Assembly: GCA_026075535.2 (NCBI GenBank)
Contig: AP026538.1
Location: 12,090,001-12,154,000 of the forward strand
Direction: 5' to 3'
Origin: Tricholoma matsutake
Lineage: Eukaryota > Basidiomycota > Agaricomycetes > Agaricales > Tricholomataceae
DNA length: 64,000 bases
Part shown: in pieces, positions 32,720 through 42,889 of the stretch
How the letters are laid out: every line of letters starts with the position of its first letter
Position numbering within the stretch: position 1 is the stretch's first letter
Position numbers and translations under genes: made by a program
Notes under the pieces: generated by a model
Databases searched by the model: none
Told to the model about the DNA's origin: nothing
What the model saw: the letters and a program-made list of their open reading frames with translations, nothing else

Positions 32720-35114
32720 CCTAAATTATGCCTTCAACTCAACGTTGGTGCAGTTGAAGAACATTCCCCGATGTCATTTCATGTGATCTCTGATAGAGTA
32801 AGATATACATCTTTTACTGAATGTGCCTTGGCTCACCACCCTTTGAGTCGAGGGACATGCTGGCATCATTAGTGAGACTTATATTTCACCATGAGTGGAA
32901 TGACTAGTTGTGTTGTTTACACCATTGTATCTTCAATGGCCATACATCTGTATTACAGTGTTGATGCAAGGTGACAATCACATTTGACCTCGACTCCCAT
33001 CCCTTCGACTTGAGTCATATTTCAGACATTGGTCAAGAAAATGTTCATCAAACAGTCGAGGTCAAATGTGATTGTCACCTTGCATTGACACTGTAATACA
33101 GATGTATGGCCATTGAAGATACAATGGTGTAAACAACACAACTAGTCATTCCACTCATGGTGAAATTAGGGTGTAGCACGGGTCACACTGTGGGTCTCAC
33201 TTACAATACCATACCTGCAACCTGTAACACCGTACTGGTACACACACCGCACCCGCAGGTACAGGTTACACCTGAAGGTTTTAATCAAACACTGCGGTAC
33301 CGCAGTATACTGTTGAAGTATTGATTTTTTTCATGAAACTAACTAACCTCCCTCATGCATAGTGAGGGAGGGGCTATGAAATTAATTAGTGAGAGCAACA
33401 AAAAAAGCTCCCTCGTGGTGGTTGGATTCCCTCTCTCTCGTCTCCATTGTGCCATCCCCTCCCCCTCCCCATTGCTCCCTGTTTCCACCCCATGATCAGT
33501 TGCTCGCAGCAGTGGATGGGGGTGCTGTTGTGGTAGTGGTGGTGGTGGTGGTGGTATGTTGTCATTGTCCCTATCCTCCCCAGCATTGTCATCGGGTCCT
33601 CGCTTTCTTCTGGTCCTCATTGTTGTCTGTCCCTTGTCCTCTTTGTCGTTGTTGTCAGTAGTCCTAGTTAGTACCTAAAAAGTTTGTTAGTTAACAAAAA
33701 ATCAAATGAGAAGAGAAAGAAAATACCTACAGCCCAAGAGATGTTGTCAACGTCTCTTGGGCCTTTTCCCCTCGGGATTCCCTTGTTGTCCCCATTGTCC
33801 CCATCCCCACCGCTCCCTATTTCTACCCCATGAGCAGTTGCTCATGGCGGCAGTTGGGGGTGCTATCATGGTGGTGGTGGGGTACTGGGATCCCGGGTCC
33901 TCCTTCATTGTTGTTATCCCCCTTTCCTGGCATGGCAGTGGTTCCCTCCTCTCCCTGCCTCCTCCCCGCCTCCCGTCGTTGGTTGTTGTCCCATCCTCAT
34001 CCTCATCCCTGTTGTCCTGTTGTCATCTGGTTCATTGTTGTCCTTTCATTGTCATTCATTGACTCGTCTCCTGTTGGCCTGATCGTTCCCATCCCTCCTT
34101 GTCCCTGTTGTCTTGTTGTTGTCTGGTTTGTCATTGTCCTTTCATTGTTATTTGTTCCCTCTCATCTCCCATTGGCCCCATTGTTCCCATCCTGTTGCTC
34201 CCCATTTCCACCCTGTGAGCAGTTGCTCACAGCGGTGGAGCAGGGTGCTGTGGTGGTGGTGGTGGTCTGTCATCATTGTTGTTATCATCCCTACCCTCCC
34301 CATCATCATCATCTGGTTCCCTAACCTCCCTGTCATCATTGTCATTGTTGTCTGGTCCTTATCCTGGACCTGGTTGACCTGACAGTCATCATCCTTGTTG
34401 TTCTCATCACCCTCATTGTCCCATCGTTCTTGCAGTTGCTCTCGTGGTCTTTGTTGTTGGTGATGGGTGGTCATAGATGGTGGGTCATTGGCTGGGGGTG
34501 CTGCTGTGTGGGTGGTACCCCTCTTCTTTGTCCTCCCCATCATCGCTTTCATCCACCATCTCTGTTGTTGTCAAGTAGTACAAACTGTAATCTAGAAAAA
34601 AGAACAGTTAGTTAATTGAACAAAACAAAAAACTTACCATTGTTGAGCTGAACCACTGAAATCTGGAAAAGACAACATTTAGTTGATCAAAAAAGATGAA
34701 CAAAACTTACTATTATGATGGGCGATGCAAAGTCGAGCTCATGGGTGAAGAGGAAAAAGTCCAGCTGGTGTTGATTGATGTCTGGCAATGGCCAGATCCA
34801 GCAATTCAAGCAACCCATCAATACCCGTGACACCACCAAAACAGGTATGGTATGTCACAGGTCCGGCATTTTGGCAACCATACCTGCACCAATCAAACCT
34901 GTGGGCCATTTACCGCGGGTTTACCCATACCCATGCTACACCCTAGGTGAAATATGAGTCTCACTAATGATGCTAGCATGTCCCTCGACTCGAAGTGTGG
35001 TGAATTGAGGCACATTTAATAAACCATGTAAATCTTACTCTATTGGAGATCACATGAAACAACATCTGGGAATGTTCTTCCTCCAATGAGGTCAAGTCAA
35101 AGGCATAATTTAGG
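32720..35114. repeat. Palindrome (foldback) with 275 bp arms, right arm split by an insertion
   Basis: The left arm 32720-32995 and the right arm 33054-33166 plus 34954-35114 are inverted copies of nearly equal length (276 and 274 bp) around a 58-bp spacer. Outer ends read CCTAAATTATGCC and GGCATAATTTAGG. The right arm is split by element 3. Partial direct copies of the arm lie at 23241-23281/32586-32719. On the right it abuts gypsy pol sequence. Confidence 0.8.
33167..34945. mobile_element. Non-autonomous hAT-like element 3 (1779 bp, 8-bp TSD)
   Basis: Terminal inverted repeats TAGGGTGTAGCAYGGGT, flanked by a perfect 8-bp duplication GGTGAAAT (33159-33166 and 34946-34953). An 8-bp duplication and TAGGG-type ends are hAT features. 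The interior has no transposase; it holds GT-rich ORFs, three GAGCAGTTGCTC-type hairpins (33492, 33829, 34216) and intron-like blocks also seen in elements 1 and 2. Confidence 0.85.
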
Positions 35115-35620
35115 TCTTGTGCTGCTACCTGAGATGGGCCGAATTCAAAGAGCACATCTTTTCGAGTAAGGTTGATTGGCACAGCTGCTTGATGTGCAAA
35201 ACTCTGAATGAAAATTTGACAAACTCCAATCGTTCCTAAGAACACCTTAACTTCTGTGAGTGTACGACATGGACCCCACTTCTGAATCTTCTGGATACAC
35301 GTCGGGTCAGCCATTCAACCTTGAATATTGCATCAATGACCTAAAATGATTATTTCGGTAACTGAAGCAAATAACTTGGGCCCTGAGAACGTTCCACCAC
35401 AATACTTCATGCGTTGGACGATACGATTCAGATTCTCGAGGTGCTCCCATATGAATTGTCGAATGCCTGAGTTGTCAGTGATTGTTTCGTAAGACCCACC
35501 AATCATTTGATATTCCGATTTTGGGCCCTTCATTGGTGTGTCATCAATATAAGGGATCGTGATATGAGGGACCTCGGGTTGTAGGATGAAAGGCATGAGC
35601 TTGTGCTGTAAATCTGTATA
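35115..35620 (-). pseudogene. pol: Gypsy pol fragment C (RT palm to connection)
   Basis: Two minus frames. 35596-35333 has HITIPYIDDTPMKGPKSEY (YIDD catalytic motif), IRQFIWEHLENLNRIVQRM and KYCGGTFSGPKL. 35314-35115 has IQKWGPCRTLTEVKVFLGTI, VCQIFIQSFAH and PINLTRKDVLFEFGPSQVAA. This is a distinct gypsy clade from A and B. The sequence breaks off at 35115 where the palindrome starts. A frame break lies near 35320. No LTRs identified. Confidence 0.75.
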
Positions 35621-35869
35621 GAATTGTCAGTTCAGACAAAGTTTATGGACAGAATACAATACTATTTAGTCAACTGCAGCAGTTTTCTAAGTAGGAGAGT
35701 AAATCTCTGAGGGGGGTGAATTGAATTAATTTTCTTTGGAGGAACAAACACCCTCCTTATATACCTAAAACTAAGAATAGATTTGTAAGCATAGATGAAT
35801 AAGGATGCCCTAAGGCCCTACAAATCATGACAAAAAAGTTCCTAACTGAGTCATTGTGGCATGTGTTTC

Positions 35870-36035
35870 AGAACATCTTCATGTGTTTCAGAAAATTCAA
35901 AGTCTACATGTGCTTCAGAAAAACTACATGTGGTTCAGAAAATCTCACGTGTGCTTCAGACAGAAAATCTCCATGTGCTTCAGAAAGTCTACATGTGCTT
36001 CAGAAAATCTCCATGTGCTTCAGAAAACCTACATC
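35870..36035 (+). repeat. Tandem repeat, CATGTGCTTCAGAAAATCT unit
   Basis: About seven imperfect copies of a 19-24 bp unit. Confidence 0.85.
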
Positions 36036-36054
36036 TATTAGGTTTCTTCATGGC

Positions 36055-36175
36055 TGTGCAAGGCTATGCAATAGCTGTGGAATGCTGTGGAATGCTGTAG
36101 AGTGCTGTAAAATGCTGTAAAATGGCTGTGCAAAGCTGTAGAAGGCTGTAGAAGGCTGTAGAATGCTGTAAAATG
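36055..36175 (+). repeat. Tandem repeat, GCTGTARAATG unit
   Basis: About ten imperfect copies of an 8-13 bp unit. Next to it, GATTACTTTGAT (36178) and ATCAAAGTAATC (36251) form an inverted repeat, and about 50 bp starting TTACTTTGATATGTA recur at 36356. Confidence 0.75.
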
Positions 36176-36841
36176 GCTGATTACTTTGATATGTACCTGG
36201 TGTGTGATTTGAATTACTATGAATTTCAGGAATTATGCCAAATTTCATGAAATCAAAGTAATCAGGGTGGGGTGGCAAATCATTAACCTGAGATGAAACC
36301 TAAACCCTATCTCTGTCCCATTTTTATTTATTTGAATGAAATATATCAATCAATTACTTTGATATGTATCTGGTGTGTGATTTGAATTACAATGAATTCC
36401 AGTGAGTTACGCCAAATTTCATAGAATTAAGCCAGATTTTGTGGAATTACATCAGATTTCATGAAATTATGCTGGATGTCTGCTATATAGTTGTATGTAA
36501 AGGAAATTATCACATAGATTGTTTATATAAGACTTTGAGTAATGGAATTCAATAATGGTCTTCAGATGTGTTGTAGGCTCTTGGTGACTTTAATGTCACA
36601 CTTGTCACATTTCATCACAAGCAAATGAAAACACCATATTTTGTGGCCTCAATTTCTCAACAACTGTTCTGCCAATTCCTTAGCTATTTGGTAGAGCTTA
36701 TCTATCATATACTACCTACATTTCGTCCCTCCAAAGCTTTCCCAATTTTGTGTTTCACTCTATAAGATAAGTCTTATAGAAGTGCTGTATAATGAATTGT
36801 ACATAGGTACTTAGTACATAACTGGTCAGGACTGAAGTTGG

Positions 36842-36869
36842 TTCTGGACCAGTTCTAACTGGTCCAGAA
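36842..36869. repeat. Perfect 13-bp inverted repeat (hairpin)
   Basis: TTCTGGACCAGTT and AACTGGTCCAGAA separated by two bases. It sits in a GGTCCAGTCC-rich patch (36830-36960) resembling the ends of the hAT-like element at 39778-42202. Otherwise 36270-36970 holds nothing I can name. Confidence 0.7.
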
Positions 36870-36972
36870 ACTGCTCAAAACTGTAGTGGACCAGTCCTGT
36901 AGGGTCCAGTCCACCCTCAAAGAGGGTGAAAAACTGGACTGGACTGGACCTGAAAGCACTAGTACTACATTC

Positions 36973-37575
36973 TTTCCTGTTGCCATACTTCTGAGTCGTT
37001 TCTATCAGGTAAGAACTGGAGCTATCTTTGAAGCGATGGTGACCTTTACTGTTTATATACTTTATCACTTAACAGATCACCCACTTCAATGTTAACATAT
37101 ATGATTACATATGTATTACCTACAAGATTCTTTTCTGTCCCATGCTTTGTTTCTATCAGGTAAGAATGGGAGCTATTGTCAAAATGGTCATGCACCTTTA
37201 CTGATTACATGCATACTATCACTTATAAGATCACCCTCTTCAACCTATGCAATTACATATTAACATACATGGTTACATAGGTATCACCTACAAGTTCACT
37301 TTGGGCATCATTATCTTATACACTTTATCACTTATCAGATGATTGTGCACTTTACTGATTACATGCCTATCACTTATCAGATCACCCTCTTCAACATTAA
37401 TGTATCTGATTACATATGTATCACCTACAAGATTCTTTTCTGTTGCCGTGCTTTGTTTCTATCAGGTAAGAATGGGAGCTATTGTCAAAACAATCGTGCA
37501 CCTTTACTGCTTACATGCCTATCACTTATCAGATCACCCTCTTCAACATACGTGATTGCATATGTATCACCTAAC
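36973..37575 (+). repeat. Tandem repeat array with splice-site-like core
   Basis: Three copies (about 36973, 37133 and 37437) of a unit of up to 304 bp that begins TTCTGTTGCC and contains TTTCTATCAGGTAAGAATGG and CACTTATCAGATCACC. TATCAG/GTAAG resembles an acceptor touching a donor. Confidence 0.75.
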
Positions 37576-39392
37576 TTTGGGTATCATCTTGTAGTAGACC
37601 CCACTCGGTATGGCTTGACCTTGATACAAATTTTGGCAGTCAAATTATGTACTGATACTTGGACATCACTGGCAGTCAAGGAGATATATGAGATATTCAT
37701 TTCTTGTGCCATAGGAGTTAGCTAGACCCAAGTTTCACATGACATCAGTGTACATCAATCTGCCTTGCATTCAGCATTCAGGCTATTCTGACTTAGCACA
37801 ATGGTCCATGAAGATTGTTCCTACTTTTCTATCAGGCACCATCACCTTTGATCTAATGATTCCCGTCAGTCGGTGCTAAAGCCCAGGTGATCGTTGCCAC
37901 AATGAAGAAGGCAAAGGGGACCAACACACCGATGGGACATTGGTCACTTGATGTAGAGAGTATCAACTCTTGGTGTGGGCCAAAGTTGCTGAAGAAGAAC
38001 ATGACATGCAACCTTTCAAAGTATGCCTATGCAAGCGTGATTGAGGAACAAATCGTCACTGAGTACAGGGAGGATATGTTTGAAGAGATACCAGAGACAG
38101 CAACTCTCCATTGGGCAACAGCACTTGTGCTGCAGGATGCACTTGTGCTGACAAAGATCATTGTCAAGAAGCAGAATAAAGCCCCCATGTTAGGCTTGTC
38201 AGTATTCACATTCACGGATGGTATTGATGCACTCCATGTCACTCAAACTCACACCAATGTTGAACCTTACATTGACAAGAGACACACATGGACAGCATTC
38301 CTACATTATCACAAAGAAACTCAGGATATCATCCAGGTGGTCGAGCATAAAGATGTGGCGGTGGCTATCCCTGGCTGAAAGACAACCGCAGTGGCTGTTC
38401 ATAACAAGATTAATGAGCTCATTGAGGTGAGTCAAATGTCCATACTACTGCCATTGATCATTCAACAAGCATACAAAGGTGTTAAATATACAAGCGGCCA
38501 TACATCGCAAAATGGTGGACTCAGGGGATGCAGTAGAGGATATTGACCCTTATGATGAGAAGTGGGAAGTTGATGATACCGATATTGTGGTGATGGGTAA
38601 CCATCAGAGAAAGGCCATCCACCCAGAGTTTGAAGTACATGATTCAGTGACCAAAACTCTGACAATATATCTAACAAGGCAGCAGGAAGACAATAATGAA
38701 GATTGAGAGAAAGAAACTGGTCAAGAAGGTGATCAAGAGTATGACAGTCATTGTCCATTCACATAATTACATCACTGAACAAATATATCTACATCAGAGC
38801 AGGCTGAGCCTGCATGCATAATCCAGGACACAGTTGAGCAAGCACAACAATCCAGTCATTTTGACATGATCATGGCAGATGAAGCTGCACCAGATGTATC
38901 AGCAAAAGTACACCAACCATGTGGCAAAGATCGGCCCCAGAAATCAATGGCAGTGGCAGACTGAACCCACCACAAATCAATGGATGTGGACTCACAGGTC
39001 AAATCCATGTCCAAGGGTGTAACCGATATAACTCCAGGTATGGACTGCTCATGGTCATACTAATATATACGCTAGATGGATTGACATATATAAGGTGGCC
39101 ACATGCAACATGAGAAGGGTTTGATGAACAAAGATATGCAACATAGCCATGAGGCAACAGAACGTGAGTTGCGGTGTTCTATGTCCAAAGGTCAAACACC
39201 CCCAGCAAGCGATGCCGATATATCGGACAACAATGAACATGGTGAAGAAGGCCACAAGCCAATGGATTGTGACTCATGGCACATCTGGCCACTTCAGACA
39301 GCAGGTATGTCAACAGAGTGCACCACACTGTCATAGACAAAGGATAATGATAACACATATTGAACTAGGTGTAAACACTCAAGATCAATTGT

Positions 39393-39650
39393 CAAACAGC
39401 CATGAGTCAACAGATGTTGAGTTGCAGCATATAACAAGGATTGTTCCAGGTCCAAAATCATCAAACAGCCACGAGTTGACACATGTTGAGTCATGGTGTA
39501 CAATGCAGAATGTTCCAAATGATGTAGCATTGAACAGCTGCAAGTCAACTTGTGTTGAGTCATGGCATATAACAAGGATTGTTCCAGGTCCAATATCATC
39601 AAACAGCTGCGAGTCAACACATGTTGAGTCACAGCATATATCATCCACTG
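39393..39650 (+). repeat. In-frame 69-bp tandem repeat in the large gene
   Basis: About 3.7 copies, each encoding a 23-residue unit related to NSHESTDVELQHITRIVPG. The unit length is a multiple of three, so frame is kept. Confidence 0.85.
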
Positions 39651-40610
39651 TGCAAAATCCAAGTGCCAGTGATGCCCACTCAACCAGCGATGATGATGGT
39701 ACTAGCAATATTATACTGGCCCTTGAGCTACCATTAATTTTATCCAGGTGCCATGTCCCTGATAGTGCTGCAAAACTAGGGATGGTAATGTTCAGTTCAG
39801 AACCATGGTTCAGAACCTGAACAAACCTGTAGATTGTATGTAGTATATGGGACATAGGTACTATAAGTTAATCCACAAATCATGGTGCTCGCATGTAGGT
39901 GCATTGTTTATGTTACTAGATCATGTGTCCTTGCATACCCATTGTTTACATCTGTTTATCAACATCACTGAACAATTGGCAACTCACACTAGAAAGTTCA
40001 GCATAACTCCTCAGACCAATGGCTATGCATCATAAGACAACACATAGCAAGGCACCACCCTCAACTATGTTGAGGTGCCATTTATCACACCATAAGTGTA
40101 CATGATCACATCTTTGATGCGTGTACTATTTTTAGCACATCCCTTTGATGCACCATCTCATAGACACCTTTGTGTCTCTTATCCCTTTGACTCTTTATGT
40201 AGCTGAACTCACTTATATATAGGGTAGGTAGTTATCCAATCACCTCAGTTGCTGTACAGAGACTGAGGTGAGTATTCTAGACATTATGATATTACAGACC
40301 AATACTTACTGTACTTATAGCTATACTCTGATTACGCTAGGTACAGTTATTGTATTCATATAGTTGCTTGTACAGACAGCTATACTCTGATTATGCTAGG
40401 TTGATTTTCTACAAACTATACAACGTACACATCATATAGTCAGAGGTATAGTCAAGTCGTCAGCATCAGCACATGGATCAAGCTGGTACAAATATTAGTC
40501 AGAATACAACCATGCCACTAGTACTTTCACATCCACTTACTTGAGTCTTTGGTGTTTTATGCTAAAGAACAAGGGAATCGCCACAGAGTTACTGCCTCTT
40601 AATAACATCC

Positions 40611-40950
40611 ACTTGGCATGTACACTAAGTGGTTTCTTGTTCTCTCATTTCCATTGCTCGGTGTCACCTGTTTGTTGAATATCTTTAGAACACCATATCA
40701 TCCACTCGGTGTGTACGCTAAGTGGTTTCTTGTTCTCTCATTTCCATCGCTTGGTGTTGCCTGTTTGTTGAATATCTTTAGAACACCATATCTTCACTCA
40801 TCAGGTTTCCATGAGCCGTGCATGTTTTCTTCCTCTTCCACCCCTCTTCCACATGTTCCTTATGCATTTTCTACATGTTCCTTATGTGCATCTTCTATGT
40901 GTTCCTTACATGTTTTCTAGACATTCCTTACATGTTTTCTATGTGTTCCC
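40611..40950 (+). repeat. Two tandem repeats inside hAT-like element 4
   Basis: Two copies of an 87-bp unit (40611-40697, 40698-40792; TAAGTGGTTTCTTGTTCTCT core) followed by several copies of a roughly 20-bp ACATGTTCCTTATG unit (40849-40950). Confidence 0.8.
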
Positions 40951-41132
40951 TGCTCCACTCTAGTAGGAGTAGGTGGCAGCTTTGGACTCTGCTGAAACTG
41001 TTGGAGTGGGCTGCTGCATTATGCTGCTATGCATTCTCTGCTTCACCCTGGTAGAAATAGGCAGGGCCGGCTTTGGACTCTGCTGAAACTATTGGGGTGG
41101 GCTTTGTCTGTCTTACTGTCTATCTCTTTTTA

Positions 41133-41469
41133 CTGTCGAACACTGCTGCAAACCAACTAGCCCTTGAAGAGCTGTTCAGGGACCCCAGCATCAAGAGAAT
41201 TGCTGGGCATGCATCATCATTGTTTAAAACCTACTTCCCTCAGATGCACACTTATTATCAGGAGACTCTGGAAGCCCTCCTCAAAGCACATCCCCATCTC
41301 CTACCTGCATTTCCCCATGCTGCTCCAGGAGGGGGTCATATTCCTTGGTGTGCTGCCAGCTCAAATGTTGGTGAACAGTATTGTTTTTAGCTGTCCTAAT
41401 TTTTTTGCAGAAGCTTCTAATTTCAGCAATGTTTTGAGTCAATCTGAAAACTTGAACTTTCTAGTGTGA
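41133..41469 (+). pseudogene. Fragment resembling TET/JBP-type dioxygenase proteins
   Basis: The frame 41073-41390 contains LALEELFRDPSIKRIAGHAS, FKTYFPQMHTYYQETLEALL and HPHLLPAF, similar to what I remember of the region before the iron-binding core in agaricomycete TET/JBP-like 2-oxoglutarate dioxygenase proteins, which are often transposon-linked. Another frame then reads FAEASNFSNVLSQSENLNF, vaguely like the start of the core. The iron-binding HxD and later His are not seen, so at most this is a decayed fragment. The match is from memory and short. Confidence 0.3.
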
Positions 41470-42889
41470 CTGTTGATTGAACTCCTGATCATGACATTGT
41501 GTACTGGGTTACCAGATGCAACATTCTTACCTGCTTTTCTACACTACAATTCATGCATTATAGTTTTCCCTGTCTTGTCTCCTTTGCCAAACTTAGTCTA
41601 CAATTCGATGGTCTACAATTGTGTCCAAGTCCGAGTCACCATCACTGCATTGCTTAACTGCTTATGGACTTAGCTTGAGGTGCTGTGCTGTGCTTTTGAT
41701 GTGCCGATTGTCCCTTTGGCCACATTGCACTATGTATATCATGTCTAAATTGCTGTAGGCTTTGGGCTTGTACTAAAGGTGGTCATCAGAACACCCACAC
41801 ACCCACCTGAATGCTTTTGTGTGCATTGTTGTGGGATCTCTTTCAAATTTCTAGTTTGACATTTTGCACTCGGGAAATCGGTCCATATCTATTCTATTTT
41901 ACTGCCTTGAGCATGCACTGTGAGAGTGAGCACAATTCTGGACATAATTCTGGATTGTGCACCAGACTTTGTGCAGCGTGCAGTGCATTGTCTTCAGAGA
42001 AAATTTATTGTTGTTGTTTTTAATACATATCTACATCCAGTTCATGGTTCAGACTGCTTGAGAACCAGAACCTGACCATTTTGAACCAAACCAATGGTCC
42101 AGTCCAAGGTTCGCTAGAATCTACAGACCAAACCAATAGTCTGGTTCTGGGTTCTCCAAAATCCCTTAAAGAACTGGACTGAACCGAACCTTACCATCTC
42201 TATGCAAAACACACACAAGTCATTGAGCAATGGCTCGGAGCGGGCATCATCAGAGTTGACAGCTTTGACAGAGCATGAACTTGCAGGGTTCCCTGTGGAT
42301 CAGTCTCCTGGTAGTGAGATCATGGACTATGAGGTCACCCTGGGGGTTGGTGATGATGGTGTCAGATGAGGACCACATCATGGATATCAACACTCCAGCG
42401 GGTAGATACTGCCATTTGTTTTAGTTCATGCTATGTTGTTGTATGATACTAACATTTAGAACTGATATAGATCCTGATACCAATACCCCTCCTAAACCTA
42501 ACCATCGGTCAACATCCAAGTGTGCTCAGCCTGAGAGTGGTCTCAGTCCTCGTGCATCCATGTAATTCATTATGCCATCTTTTCATTCTATTAATGTTGT
42601 TATCATTATAATCCAGCAAATTGCACTGCCAATCGTCAGTGCTGGAAGAACACCACCGATGAGAGTGATGATGGGATGGAGGATGACACCATATGCCAAC
42701 ATACAAACTTATAACTAGTTGTAAGTGCACTCCGTCCTGTATTCCCTCCCTCATTTATCATCTATGCTTTCTGATTATTACTGATATGTAATCGATTCTG
42801 TACATGTACAATTACTCATGTCCCTGTACACTGTACATCATATTGGCCTGGTGAACAGTTCTGCCTGAAAAAAATGTGTTATTGAGATC

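Larger units (their letters stand above)
39778..42202. mobile_element. Non-autonomous hAT-like element 4 (2425 bp) inside an exon
   Basis: The ends TAGGGATGGTAATGTTCAGT and (inverted) TAGAGATGGTAAGGTTCGGT are flanked by a perfect 8-bp duplication TGCAAAAC (39770-39777, 42203-42210). Removing the element with one TSD copy restores an open frame across the site in the large gene, provided the preceding intron (39724-39764 region, GTACTAG..CCAG) is spliced. The interior carries tandem repeats and a dioxygenase-like fragment, no hAT transposase. Confidence 0.88.
37911..42712 (+). pseudogene. Very large multi-exon gene of unknown family, N-terminal part
   Basis: Exon-like blocks: 37911-38425 (KKAKGTNTPMGHWSLDVESI; LQDALVLTKIIVKK; HTWTAFLHYHKETQDIIQVV), about 38479-38740, 38798-39037, 39094-39302, 39365-39723, then 39770-39777 plus 42211-42370, and two more to 42712. 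Introns are 50-65 bp GT-AG and most joins keep frame. In-frame TGA at 38376, 38704 and 38962 fit former CGA codons. The 39365-39723 exon encodes a 23-residue repeat. An exon is interrupted by a hAT-like element (39778-42202). The start is uncertain; the first clear ATG is 37902 or 37911. I do not recognise the protein. The frame seems to continue into the next feature. Confidence 0.5.

Noticed and set aside
33339..34552. Several plus and minus ORFs with long Val, His or Thr runs
   Set aside because: Products of GTG/CAC triplet repeats inside element 3.
35870..36035. CRISPR-like array
   Set aside because: Units are contiguous and degenerate with no unique spacers, in eukaryotic DNA; it is a simple tandem repeat.
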